From Jaapia argillacea MUCL 33604 (Eukaryota; Basidiomycota; Agaricomycetes; Jaapiales; Jaapiaceae), in NCBI GenBank assembly GCA_000697665.1, contig KL197772.1, positions 13,323 through 67,615 on the forward strand: a stretch of DNA of 54,293 bases, in the 5' to 3' direction. A program made the position numbers and the translations under genes. The notes beneath the pieces are model-generated. The model ran no database searches and had not been told where the DNA came from. It saw only the letters and a program-made list of their open reading frames with translations. Of this stretch, positions 23,144 to 33,580 are shown one piece after another; position 1 is the stretch's first letter, and each line of letters opens with the position of its first letter.

Positions 23144-24247
23144 CACAAAACTCCGATTCCTGCTAGACATACTGCAAGAATAAGGATCTGGGCACATGGA
23201 AACAAGTCAATCGAATTGGCATTAAAAGATGCTCAAAAACGAGGGCAGAAAACATTTGAAGAAATGGTTCCACCAGAATATTGGAGATACCAAAAAGTCT
23301 TTGAGAAAAAGGCTTCAGAATGATTCCCAAAAGAAAGGATTTGGGATCATGGGATAGAACTCAAGGAAGATTGGAAACCTCACAACTGCAAAACCTATTC
23401 ACTATCCCCCATGGAACAAAAGGAACTCAATGTGTTTCTAGAAGAACAATTACGAAAAGGATACATTCGCCCTTCAAAACCCCCACTCTCCTCCCCATTT
23501 TTCTTTGTCGACAAGAAAGATGGGAAACTTCGTCCTACACAGGATTATCGTTATTTGAACTCGCAGACCATCAAAAACGATTATCCTATCCCTCTTAGAT
23601 CTGAATTAATTGATAAACTCAAAAACGCTAAAGTTTATTCGAAATTGGACCTACGATGGGGATACAACAATGTTCGAATCAAAGAAGGAGATCAATGGAA
23701 AGCGGCATTCAAAACGAATCACGGATTATTCGAACCCATGGTCATGTTCTTCGGTCTTACCAATTCACCAGCCACTTTCCAAACTATGATGAACGAACTA
23801 TTCAAGGACCTTATTGATTAAGGAGTTGTCATCGTCTATTTGGATGACATCCTCATTTTTACAAACACACTGGAGGAACACAGGAAAATAATGCATGAGG
23901 TCCTCCACATTTTAGAGGAAAATGATCTTTTCCTCAAACCAGAGAAATGTACTTTTGAAACATCAAAAGTTGAATACCTTGGGGTAATCGTCTCTCACAA
24001 CCTTGTGGAGATGGATCCCGTCAAGGTCTCCAGAATCCTCAATTGGCCCATGCCCAAAACGGTCAAGGAAGTACAATCCTTTGTTGGATTCTGCAATTTC
24101 TATCGACAATTCATTAAAGATTTCTCAAAAATCGCATGACCATTATTTGAGCTCACAAAGAAAGATCACTCTTGGGAATGGACAGACGAATGTGAAGTTG
24201 CATTCCAACAATTAAAAACTTCATTTGCCTCATCCCCCACTCTGGTC
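23144..24247 (+). pseudogene. Element A reverse transcriptase
   Basis: RT blocks in order: [47 protein letters not shown] and the catalytic VYLDDILIF (about 23837), then LKPEKCTFE, LGVIVS and VGFCNFYRQFI. Stops: TGA at 23321, TAA at about 23819 just before the YLDD block (element B has Glu there), and TGA at 24137. The YLDD aspartates are intact. Confidence 0.9.
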
Positions 24248-25294
24248 ATGCCCGATCCCGACAAACCATTCCGCATTGAATGCAATGCATCAGACTACGC
24301 TACAGGAGCTGTTCTAACACAGCTGGAATCAGACGACAAATACCATCCTGTGGCCTACTTATCAAAATCATTATCCGATGCAGAACAGAACTATGATATC
24401 TACGACAAGGAACTCCTTGCAATTATTCACGCTATGGATGCATGGCGTCACTACCTGGAAGGATGCAGACATGTCATCGAGGTCTATACAGACCATCGAA
24501 ATCTGGAATATTTCACGACCGCCCAGAAACTCAGCAGACGACAGGCTAGATGGGCCCAGTTTTTAACTCAATTTAACTTCACGTTGATCCACAAGCCTGG
24601 GAAAACAAACAAATCAGATGGTCTCTCAAGACATATCGACCATAAAGAGGGGGTAGAAACCGACAACAAAAATCACATACTTTTAGGACCCCAATTCTCG
24701 AAAGGAGATTATGTATGGCTAGAAGGAACAAATGTTCAAACCAAATACCCTTCTGCCAAACTATCACCTAAACGCCATGGACCCTTTGAAATCGAAACCA
24801 TCATAGCCCCCGGAACGGATCAACTAAAACTGCCGAAAAAATGGAGAATCCACCCAGTGTTTCATGCAGGACTTCTCACTCCATATATCAAAACGGATGC
24901 GCACGGACCTAACTTCACCAAGCCGCTCCCAGATCTAATCAAAGGAGAAGAGGAATTCAAAGTTGAAGAAATTGTGAACTTGAAATACACAAATCAGAAA
25001 ACCAAAAAGAATGTCAAATATTTGGTCAAATGGAAAGGCTATCCAGAATCCAACAATACTTGGGAACCAATTGGAAATCTACGTCATGCATCAGAATACA
25101 TCGAAGAGTTCCACAAAAAGAACCCCAAATCACCTCAACCAGCCTCCATTCTACTCGCTGCATTGAAAGTACCAGAAGAACAGTGGACTCGTGCATGGAT
25201 TGATATGGAAGCAAACCGTGCTGCAAGGCAATGCTTCCCTACATCCCCAGAATTTTTACCACAAAATCCCAATCCCAGGAGTATAAGAACTTGA
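24248..25294 (+). CDS. RNase H joined to integrase C-terminus and chromodomain (integrase core deleted)
   Basis: 348 codons without a stop. RNase H (about residues 8-110) has IECNASDYATGAVLTQ, the YDKELLAI block and VYTDHRNLEYF. After ILLGPQF (about 24700) the protein jumps to SKGDYVWLEG, which in element B lies some 370 codons further on. The HHCC finger and the DDE core are therefore absent, yet the frame is kept. The GPF motif (HGPFEIETI) and a chromodomain follow (FKVEEIV, then YLVKWKGYPESNNTWEP, about residues 235-290). A tail shared with element B (EEQWTRAWIDME) ends the protein. Confidence 0.85.
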   Translation: MPDPDKPFRIECNASDYATGAVLTQLESDDKYHPVAYLSKSLSDAEQNYDIYDKELLAIIHAMDAWRHYLEGCRHVIEVYTDHRNLEYFTTAQKLSRRQARWAQFLTQFNFTLIHKPGKTNKSDGLSRHIDHKEGVETDNKNHILLGPQFSKGDYVWLEGTNVQTKYPSAKLSPKRHGPFEIETIIAPGTDQLKLPKKWRIHPVFHAGLLTPYIKTDAHGPNFTKPLPDLIKGEEEFKVEEIVNLKYTNQKTKKNVKYLVKWKGYPESNNTWEPIGNLRHASEYIEEFHKKNPKSPQPASILLAALKVPEEQWTRAWIDMEANRAARQCFPTSPEFLPQNPNPRSIRT

Positions 25295-25382
25295 TTCCTA
25301 AACTTCATCTGACAGCATTCCACTGTTCCATTGAAACGTCTATACTCTTGACCTTTCCAGTTCACCCATCCACTCTAAAAAC

Positions 25383-26536
25383 ATGTCTTCCACCTACTCT
25401 GACAACAGTTACAATGGCGAGTCTCCTCTCGTCTCATCACTCCCATCCCTCATCTCAATCACAACCTCACTCCCCACCTATGGGTCTTCTCGCAAAGAAG
25501 ACAATGATGCCTTCGACAGTATCTATTACAACCCTCCAGTAGAAGTAAAAAGAGAACTGCTCTCTCCCCGTATCCCAACTCCCCTCCCTCCTCGAAAACT
25601 GACTCCGGTCGCCAACCATAAAGCAACCTGTAGAACCGAATCCCTGGTCACCACATTGCCTTCCACACCCCTTACCAAGCCAGTGACTCTCGATAACTTA
25701 TGGCTTGGTACCAATTTTCGTGCCTCGTACAATGTATGGGGAAACACCATAAATAATCATGAATCACCATCACCTTCTCCTCCACCTATTCGTCAATCAG
25801 GTTGTATTCCATCGACCAAATGCTGGAATTGTAACAGGTTTGGGCATGAAAAGAAAGATTGCCCCCGTCCTTGCACCATCAGATCTCGCCCTTACCAACG
25901 AACTGCCAAGAAACCCCATTTCCCCACCAATCCACCTCCTCCTAGTCCCTCCTATCATCCTGAAACCCCTGATTATATTCAGAACCCACAGCCACTCCCT
26001 CCAGTCCCGACTCTGGCTCGATCTCCTGTTCACGTTCCAACACCTCCACCGCGCCCTTGGACACCCCCAGTTACCATCCCAGCTTATGTCAAACTGGAGG
26101 TTGGCCCAGCCTTCACATGGCTGCCTCCTCCTTTGACGAAATACACCGCAAGGGGCCCAAATATGACATTGGCAAACACCTACACCAAACATTTGGCATT
26201 CCTTGATCAACAAGAAACTCAGGCTCGTCAAGGGGTCCAAGCAGCACTAGAGTTATGGATGTCTTGGGCAAGACAACGAGAACAACACCTCAATACGAGT
26301 GCTGGGCAAGATTGGCCACAGATTGCCCTCATTTATCGATGAGCCCCTCCTCCGCCAAATCAAGACCTCTATATCCCTCGAACCATTGACTTTAATGGCC
26401 CACTTCCGACTAACAATGTTAAAGCCAAAGTCGACAAAGTGGTCAAGCTTGCAGAAATGCCAGGACCTTCTTGGGACGAATGGAACAAATTCACCAGGTC
26501 CCAACAACTCGCATTTCAGGAGAAATATTGGGCTTA
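25383..26536 (+). CDS. Element A third ORF: proline-rich protein with CCHC zinc knuckle
   Basis: The ORF starts MSSTYSDNSY 88 nt after the pol stop and lies where env would be. It is serine- and proline-rich, with a zinc knuckle CWNCNRFGHEKKDC (CX2CX4HX4C, about residues 147-160, DNA 25821-25862). Long proline-rich stretches follow, then a helical C-terminal part (LAFLDQQETQARQGVQAA). A TGA at 26340 (probably from CGA) interrupts it. The frame then continues through WDEWNKF to a TAG at 26534. There is no signal peptide or membrane segment, so it is not an envelope. A nucleic-acid-binding, Gag-like role is inferred. Confidence 0.7.
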
Positions 26537-26548
26537 GAAAGGGGATAG
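26537..26548 (+). other. Element A polypurine tract
   Basis: AGAAAGGGGATA lies directly before the 3' LTR. This is the expected primer for plus-strand synthesis. Confidence 0.75.
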
Positions 26549-26955
26549 TGTTATGAACCACGCTTCATTGGGACTATTTTCATTTTTACTTCACTTCACT
26601 TCACTTCATCATCTGACTACGGACTACGGACTGCGGACTACGGACTACAGACTCCTATTTTCTTTGACTCACCTTGACTCTTTACTTACTCATCATTACT
26701 ACGGACTTACTCATCGTTACTAGGGACTACGCTTCTATCCAGTATATATACCTGCCTGTATTCGCTAATATCCCCATCTTGTTCACTTTGTCAATACAAG
26801 TCTTTACTTGCATTCCTACAAAGTCTGACTTGGTCTCTATCTGGTTTCCTCTCTTTATCATCCTCATACCGCCTCACTCTGTGTTGCAACCTAAGTACCA
26901 TCAGAGAAGTACACTGTCTTGACTTCGGTACTTCATTGAAGTAACGACTTTAACA
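26549..26955 (+). repeat. Element A 3' LTR
   Basis: 407 bp, TGTTATGAACC to CTTTAACA. Compared with the 5' LTR it lacks one of the three short internal repeats and has scattered transitions, for example ATGAACC against ACGAACC. Confidence 0.95.
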
Positions 26956-27060
26956 CACTGAATGAGGTCACTTTTCAAAGTGACCCCACTCCCTATTGAA
27001 TCATCTCACAGGGAGTCTCGGGGTATGTAGAAACAAAAAGATAAGGAGAAGAAATAGAAA
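26956..27060 (-). repeat. 225-bp repeat family R, continuation after element A
   Basis: It starts with the duplicated CACTG and continues GAGGTCACTTTTCAAAGTGACC, as in the array at 19147-19870. It fades into degenerate sequence before D copy 3. Confidence 0.75.
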
Positions 27061-27094
27061 GAAACAATACCCAAACTATGACTCAGAAGGTAGG

Positions 27095-28790
27095 GTCTGA
27101 AAGGAATGTGTCCAGTAATTGGAACACAAGGGAAACTTGACTTGACACAGCGGTAGTGGAAGCATAATCCCGAGGGAACAATGTGCTTGAGCGAGTACTT
27201 GTGCAAGTGTCTGAAACGTCAGGAATTGGATCAGACTATTTGGAAATCTAAGGACCCAATACAACAAAATTAACTGTAAGATGTGTGATGGAAACTAAAG
27301 AAAATAAAGGAAAGTGAAGAGATCAAATCAAAATGAACTGAAACTAATACATTGGGATAGGAATGAAAGGGAAACACTAATCAGAACAAAGTAAGATTGG
27401 AACGAATTGAAAGAAAGCATTGAGATAGAATGTGAAGGTTAGGAAACGTCAACACAAGTTGAAAGTAAGACAAGTCAGAAATCCTGAAAACAAAGAAGTC
27501 TGAAGCCTGAGAGAGTTAGATTCAAAGGAGACACTAGGGAACTACACAAATGCAAGCTTAGAATGAGAGCACGAGGGTGAACAACATCTGAGAACAACTC
27601 AGGACGAGCGAGATCACGAAAGGTTGTTTTCTTGGGAAAGTAGCTACAGACATGTTTTTATATCTAAGTACACAAGGTAGCTATGGAATAGGAAAGGACA
27701 AAGGATAGGGTGAATTTGGTACATCATGAGGGTAAATCGAGTGAAGGAGTGCACAACGAAAGAGGGGGACAAGTCAGGAGTCAAGTAACTGAGGTAAAAC
27801 ATACTGAGTATCCTTGCAAGTGCGTGAAGTCCTAGCAGAGGTGTATCAGACTGAAAGGGGAAGTGCACAGAAGCCTCAGGAGGAGCAGGATCTACAGTAG
27901 TCAATCTCAGAAACCTAAATCAAGTGTCTTCCTGATTGAGGACTCCATCCAAGAGCACAGACATGAGGTGGGGAAGTCAAGGAGTGATGGGTGAGGAGAG
28001 TGATGTAAGTATTCTGTAAATCCCAGAGTATCGGACCATTGGGACATGTTGTGGCAGTGTATTGGGGCTCAGATCATCGAGATAAGGAGCTTCCTGATAA
28101 GATTGCTGAGGTCCCAGAGGTGTGCAAGGTTGTAAGTCCAGAATGGTGAAGAGGGAGACTTAAGTTGTATTCTGATGTTTCAGACTCCTAGGAATGTGGG
28201 CAATGTGTCCATCAGAGTCATATCATCAGGTCAAATACAGTCTTAATTGTAGAACATCCCAATTTCCGATACTGGAGGCAAGATGGTGGACAACTAGTCT
28301 TCAGTTGAATTCTGATGTTTCAGACTCCTAGGAATGCAGACATCAAGTGCATTGGAATCATATCATTGGGTCAGATATGGTCCTAACTCAATAACGTCGG
28401 AATTCCCGATACTGAGGGACATGGAGGTGAAACAGTGGATGTCTGGTCTTGGAAGGAATCTCAGAGTTGGAGTGGATAGGAAATTCCAACATTGCCTGTG
28501 TTACAATCGAATCAGCAGGACAATTGGGCATGCCTGTGGACAATTGGATATTTCCAAGTTTGGAATGACAAGGAAGTGAATTACTGAATGTCGAGTTTCA
28601 TTTGAGATGGTACTGAGTGTTGTGTGGTTGTCAGGAGTGAGGGAATGGGGTGTTGAGTCCGAAATCATATGAAACTAGTGAGTTTGAACTGATGTGAGGG
28701 GAGGGATTGCTGTGTACTTGGTTTGATGGAGATGTGGTCAAAACAGTAGAATGGCACAATTCTGTCCATAGGCAGATTGGGTTCCCCACA
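27095..28790 (-). repeat. Dispersed repeat D, cop 3
   Basis: It aligns with copy 2 over its length, including the AGGTTGTTTTC region near 27620, and ends GGTTCCCCACA at 28790. On the - strand the D frame around 28590-28410 is still open. The outer boundary on the left is not sharp. Confidence 0.75.
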
Positions 28791-29321
28791 CCGTAGCTTA
28801 GTCATCTGAGTGAGTGTGGTTGTATTTGTGTACGAGCTATGTGTGAGAACAACATAAATAACAATTAATATTGTATACACTAGCTAGCTCCACAATAATG
28901 AGGGTTCACCCTCATAAAATATATAATTCTTTCTTACCGTATACACAGCTAAATACGGCTACAGAGAGATACAGTCAGTACATACAGGTGGAGCTGTACT
29001 TCAACTGTCCCCAACTCCTTACGTAGTAAGGAAAGGGTTTCTGTACCCAGCAAACAACAGGCACATGGTACCAGATGATTACAGGGTGGGAATTATAAAG
29101 TCATTTAGACCAGTCTGGATTATTGACATCACTAAGAGCACTCTGGAATCAAGGCCTGGGCTTATCGTGAAAGGAGTTCTTAGGTGACTTGGTTTGCCTC
29201 CCAGTCTGCGACACTCTCTGCTGCAACACCTTGTAATCTGTGTGCTCATATGCATTTATCCGTCTTGCTGCTTTTGTTTACAACCTTGTTCACTGTTCAC
29301 CCTGTTCATTGTGTGCTGTAA
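28791..29321. other. Intergenic, no gene recognised
   Basis: It contains a short perfect hairpin (ATGAGGGT, 2-nt loop, ACCCTCAT, at about 28898-28915) and AT-rich sequence. No gene was recognised. Confidence 0.4.
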
Positions 29322-29844
29322 TGTCCAACCCCTTCATGGCGAAACAGTCTTGTCTTGCTGCGAGAGTACTGAACGTTGTTGACACCCCTTTACATGATGA
29401 CTGGCATGAAGCTGGTGATTATCCTATCTTCTATGACCCATTGTATTACTGCATCTGGAGCGTGGGTGAAAACCCAATTGCAACAATCATGGCTTCTGAC
29501 GTCAGCCACCTGATGAATTATATCAACTCTGACGGAACTTGGTCAGGGTATCTGCTACTCACCAGAGGGGCGGGAATGCTCATCAATGGTTCTATATTTA
29601 CAACATGGGAGGAGCAAGCCCAGTGCTTACAGCTAAATTCAGAATGATAGACTGGAGCGATTTTACTCGACTCAGGCACGACCGTTGGAAAAGCTGGAAA
29701 TTGTATTCATTTCGGAAGTTCGAGCAGGCATTGTGGTGTTGGGTGGAGCCAGTCATCAAGGCACCATGTTCGACTTGCCTCAAAGGGTTACTGAACAGAG
29801 ACGCTTCTGAGAGTGAAGGAAATCACAGTGGTCTATCAATCTGA
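29322..29844 (+). pseudogene. Hypothetical protein gene, probably frameshifted
   Basis: Starting at the ATG at 29322 (MSNPFMAKQ), the frame runs to 29647 through YPIFYDPLYYCIWSVG and IFTTWEEQ. One base shift near 29615 would continue into SPVLTAKFRMIDWSDF in the adjacent frame, to a stop at 29844. The TTWEE to TAKFR stretch faintly recalls the viroplasmin/RNase H1 N-terminal fold, which is weak support only. A related TAKFRLID stretch lies in opposite orientation at about 29860-29830. The function is unknown. Confidence 0.35.
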
Positions 29845-31039
29845 ATTTAGCTGTAACCAAGTATGGGGATGACTGTGACTTCCACATTCTCTGCAAGATG
29901 GAGGACAAGCACACATGCTCATGCCACACCAATTGCCCTGCCACTGTTCGTTCTACAGATGACAGCAGTACTACTGTACCATTTCGATTCCCCTCAAGCA
30001 TAATCCTGTTCACGCTCCAGTTACTTATCTTCCCCTTCACAGGTACTCCAATATGCTCTGCAATGACCGCAACTACCCCCCCAACCTTTCCCGCTGATAT
30101 CCCAAGTCCTACGAGGTCACGAATCATTCCTCGGGACTCATTGCTGATAACCCCTTTTTTCTTCAGCCGGAAACTGCTCTCCACTGCAACCTCTGCTTTT
30201 TCCCGTTCTCGCCCCCTCTTGAATGCTGCCGCCTTCTGCTCAGGAACCCAGGACTTGTCAATCCATAATGCACGCACTTCTTTCTTGAGTGTTCGCAATT
30301 CGTCAGCTGCTTTTCTTAGCTTCTCTGTCGTCTTCTCTGCCTCCTTTATTGCTTGGGTTTCTCTTTGCACTGCCTCCTCTGCCATCTCTTGAGCCTCCTC
30401 TGCCACCACCTTCGCATTGAATACCTGCCTCTCCAACTCCAACTTCTCCTGATCAGTCTCCAAAGCTTTTGCCATTGCCGCTGACTCTTGCTCCATTGCT
30501 TCAATCTCCCATTGATAATACTTCTCACATGCAGACTCATAACCTCTTTGAGCCTCCCCCACTGCTATCCAATCCGACATATGAGTCTCTTCTGCTTCCA
30601 TCCAGTCCTTTCTTCGAGCTTCTTCCCTATTCTTCCAGTCAGTCGACCTCATCTCTTCCCACCTCTTCTGCTCTTCCCTGTAAGACTCCTTGAGTGACGT
30701 CTCATATCTTGTTCTCTCCCACTCTGCTGCTTCTCTGGTCTCCTGGACTGTCTCAATCAAGCTTTGCTCCCTTTCTCGTGCAAGAACACCTTCTCTCTGG
30801 CTGGCCATTTCATGTTCCTGGATCTGGTTGCTATATTCCTTCCGGACCTCTTTTAACTGGGTTCGGGAGCTCTGCAGTGAGGCATGAAGCTTCCCCTTGC
30901 TAGTACTAGCCCTGGAGGCCTTCCCATGCTCATTACGAAGCCTCTGGGTGAGATTCTTGGTCTTGGTGCGTAGCAACTTGACTTGCTCTTTTGCAGCAGA
31001 AAATAATGAAGCAGATATAAGTTTTATTGGAGATGGAGG
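29780..31039 (-). pseudogene. Coiled-coil protein gene, 3' part (split by element B)
   Basis: The frame reads from the element B insertion point down to 29780. Most of it is a long charged coiled coil, rich in Glu/Lys/Arg and with tandem MEAEE- and EAQ-type heptads. After it comes a basic patch (FKRGREREK), then a globular-looking stretch LVGLGISAGKVGGVVAVIAE with GVPVKGKIS and RIMLEG. Similar coiled-coil plus VKGKIS-type proteins are, from memory, common in Agaricomycetes, but their function is unknown to me. Upstream the frame continues, after the element, at 40004-40134. The last about 25 codons (TAKFRLIDHCDF) may belong to a further exon. Confidence 0.55.
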
Positions 31040-31524
31040 TGTTACGAGCGCCTTAGCGTTAGTGAAGGTGGCAAGTAAGGCTTGTAAGTCCTTTGGATAC
31101 TTCGCTTACCAAGTACTCAGGCTACGATGAGTTGAGGCTGTAGAGGATGACGAGCGAGAGCAAACCAGTTGAAGGGTACAGGCTAAGAGGCTGTATTGTT
31201 CAAGTGGACAAGCTTAAGGAATACAGGAGGGCAAGAGCGCCTTATATACTAGGGCTAGGAAGGGAGAACATAGTAGAATGGTATGGAAGATGCTAAGAAT
31301 AGCATCCCGGGAATACAAGAGAACATGATAGAAAGGTAGAGAATAAGGTGGAAGATCCAAGGGGTCGGTAGCCAGCTGAATGAAGTATAGGACAAGGTCG
31401 AACTAATAATAGAAACGACGAGGTATAAATAGAATAAGTCCAAGATAAGGTACAATGGGGCCAGATAAGATGTCCAATAAGATAAGATAATGAAAAAGTG
31501 AAACGGATATACAAAGTCGTAACA
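31040..31524 (-). repeat. Element B 3' LTR
   Basis: 485 bp, the same length as the 5' LTR, with nine differences. In eight of them this copy has TG or CA where the other has CG; in one the reverse holds. Confidence 0.95.
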
Positions 31525-31538
31525 CCACCCCCTCTTCT
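31525..31538 (-). other. Element B polypurine tract
   Basis: On the - strand AGAAGAGGGGGTGG stands immediately before the 3' LTR. Confidence 0.75.
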
Positions 31539-31839
31539 AAGCCGAGGTTTGTCCCAAACCTTCACCCGATTCCCGTCTAATTCCACCAATGTTCCAGCTG
31601 GTTTCGAAGATTTGTCGGTTTAGAAATTGCTGCCATGCAGTGGCGTCTGGGTAGGTAAGTGCGGGAGACGGAGAGGTGGGAGTCGCAGCAATGGCGAGTC
31701 GTTTTCCTTGTTCCAGCCAATGGATCCAGGCCCATCAAGCGCTGTCCAGTTCGAGTTTGCATCTCCATATGTTCTCCTCGACGTAGTTGTGGTGCCGAAG
31801 TTCCTCGTTGACGGCTCAGGCCGAAATCGGGGTTGACCG

Positions 31840-32973
31840 TTATAGGGGTGAAACTGGGAGTATTTGCCGAGGGGTCGGGAGTACAGGGCTGGAAATGTTA
31901 TGAGTGGGGGGAGAGCGGCGGGGAACGGATTGTTTCTTACGGGGCTGGTGTTCGGCGGGGCATGAGCGCGCGAGGTGCCCTCGTTTGTGGCAATTCCAGC
32001 ATTTGGTCTTGCGGTGGTAGTGGGAGTCATCGGTGGTGATGTAGTGGGGGGGGCAGTTGGCCCAGAGGTTGGTGGGTGAGGGGGAAGGGAAGGAGGTCCT
32101 GGAGCCGGATCCCCATTCCTTGATGGCGCCGATGGGGTTGGGCCAAACTTCTTCGGAGTTGGCTAGGCCGGCTGGGGGCCACTCGTGTTCTCCTCCTTCG
32201 GGTTTCCATCCGCCAGTTAGGCTGGATGCGCGGTAACGAATTCGATTAGAGGGGGGTTCGTTACGTGATGATGGGAGTGAAGGGGGCGGGGCGTCGTAGA
32301 TGGGTTTGGACGACGTGGTGGACGATAGGGGGCGTAGCGAGGGGAGGGAGTCGTCGGAGGATGTGTTACTGGGGATTGGTGGTGGGGATGCGCGATCAGC
32401 GTGGTGCTCCCAATCAACGTCCATGGCGTCAAGTGGCTGGTAGTCGGATGGGTGGGGGGAGTGTGTAGGTGTTCCGGGATGGTAGGATGGGCTGCGGGGG
32501 GGTTCGGTTATGGGGGCGCGGATAGGACTGAATGTGTCTTGGACCTTGTATATCATTCCGTTGGAACAGAGGCGGGGGATGATTGCACCTAGGCTATATG
32601 GGTCGGTTTCGACGTAGTCGAGGGGGGCGAGGACAGGAGGTTGGTTGATGGTGATGATGGGGATGGGGAATACGGGGTGAGTTTGTTTCTGGGCGGGTTT
32701 GTCTAATTCGAAGGAGTCTAGGGCGCAGGGGCGTCCCATGCGTACTTGTATTTCTTCCGTCTGGTCGTGTTTTTGTTCGAGAATCCAGTTCTCGGTATTG
32801 ACCAACTTGGCCTGGGCGAGGATGTTAGACACGAGCCGATGCTCGCAATATTCGATGTGCTCATGTATCATCACTTTGTTGTCGGCAGTGACGTAGAAGG
32901 CCAGGGGGGCGGAGAGATGGATGCTGGGTGTGATGACGACAGTGAGGGTGTGGAGGATGGCGGCGGTGATCAT
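31840..32973 (-). CDS. Element B third ORF: proline-rich protein with CCHC zinc knuckle
   Basis: 377 codons from the ATG at 32973, overlapping the pol 3' end by about 110 nt. An ATG at about 32872 is an alternative start. It is rich in Pro and Ser and carries the zinc knuckle CWNCHKRGHLARSC (CX2CX4HX4C, DNA 32001-31960). The position and zinc knuckle match the third ORF of element A, although the rest is poorly conserved. Past 31840 another frame (to 31620) remains open and may be the real C-terminus after a frameshift. The function is unknown. Confidence 0.65.
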   Translation of the reverse strand: MITAAILHTLTVVITPSIHLSAPLAFYVTADNKVMIHEHIEYCEHRLVSNILAQAKLVNTENWILEQKHDQTEEIQVRMGRPCALDSFELDKPAQKQTHPVFPIPIITINQPPVLAPLDYVETDPYSLGAIIPRLCSNGMIYKVQDTFSPIRAPITEPPRSPSYHPGTPTHSPHPSDYQPLDAMDVDWEHHADRASPPPIPSNTSSDDSLPSLRPLSSTTSSKPIYDAPPPSLPSSRNEPPSNRIRYRASSLTGGWKPEGGEHEWPPAGLANSEEVWPNPIGAIKEWGSGSRTSFPSPSPTNLWANCPPHYITTDDSHYHRKTKCWNCHKRGHLARSCPAEHQPRKKQSVPRRSPPTHNISSPVLPTPRQILPVSPL

Positions 32974-33580
32974 TCTGATACTGTTGGGGGTGCTTGTTGG
33001 GCAAAGGAGGTGGTTCGAGCTGTTGGAGTATTCGCTGAGGAATGGAGTTTCGTAGTTTTGCGAGGTGTGCTTTTATATGTGTAGGGTCAGGGTTTTTGGT
33101 CATATATTCTGGAAGATTCGGGAGGCTTTCCATTGCTGCACGTCTGGCCGCCATGTCTATCCAAAGTCGGGTCCATTCCTCCTCGGATACTTTGAGTAAC
33201 GGGAGTGCGAGTTTGATTGGTTTGGGGGATTTAGGATGTTTCTGATGGAAGGCTTTCACCAGTTCTGACGAGTTTCGGAGGTTTCTCATATCTTCCCAGG
33301 TGTTTTCCGAGTCCGGGTATCCTTTCCATTGTACCAGGTACTTGACGGCCTTTTTTCCTTTTCCTGTATATTTAGCTTTGATGACTTCTTCCACTTCGAA
33401 TTCTTCTTCTCTGGCGATCAAGTCCAGTACCGGTCTTGGGTAATTGATGCCGTGCTCCGTGGTTTCTTTGTATGGGGTTAGTAGTCCTGCATGGAAGACC
33501 GGGTGTATCTTCCATGTTTTAGGTAACTTAAGTTGGTAGGCTCCGGATCCGATAATGGTTTCTATTTCGAAGGGGCCGTG
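32861..33580 (-). CDS. Element B integrase GPF module and chromodomain
   Basis: After HGPFEIETI comes the chromodomain FEVEEVIKAKYTGKGKK with YLVQWKGYPDSENTWED (about 33400-33270). It has the aromatic positions expected for binding modified histone tails, which in chromoviruses guides insertion to heterochromatin. A tail with EEEWTRLWIDMAARRAA is shared with element A. The last part overlaps the start of the third ORF. Confidence 0.9.
   Translation of the reverse strand, partial: HGPFEIETIIGSGAYQLKLPKTWKIHPVFHAGLLTPYKETTEHGINYPRPVLDLIAREEEFEVEEVIKAKYTGKGKKAVKYLVQWKGYPDSENTWEDMRNLRNSSELVKAFHQKHPKSPKPIKLALPLLKVSEEEWTRLWIDMAARRAAMESLPNLPEYMTKNPDPTHIKAHLAKLRNSIPQRILQQLEPPPLPNKHPQQYQNDHRRHPPHPHCRHHTQHPSLRPPGLLRHCRQQSDDT

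Larger units (their letters stand above)
19871..26955 (+). mobile_element. Ty3/gypsy chromodomain retrotransposon, element A (degenerate)
   Basis: 7,085 bp with LTRs at 19871-20299 and 26549-26955 and a CACTG target duplication (19866-19870, 26956-26960). The order is: 5' LTR, self-complementary primer site, small ORF, gag, protease, RT, RNase H, integrase C-terminus with chromodomain, third ORF with zinc knuckle, polypurine tract, 3' LTR. The integrase catalytic core is missing. About nine in-frame stops are seen, nearly all TGA. This order is the chromovirus arrangement of the Metaviridae. The copy cannot mobilise itself. Confidence 0.95.

Noticed and set aside
28898-28915. Short perfect hairpin as a terminator
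   Set aside because: No gene ends here, and intrinsic terminators are not expected in a fungal chromosome.
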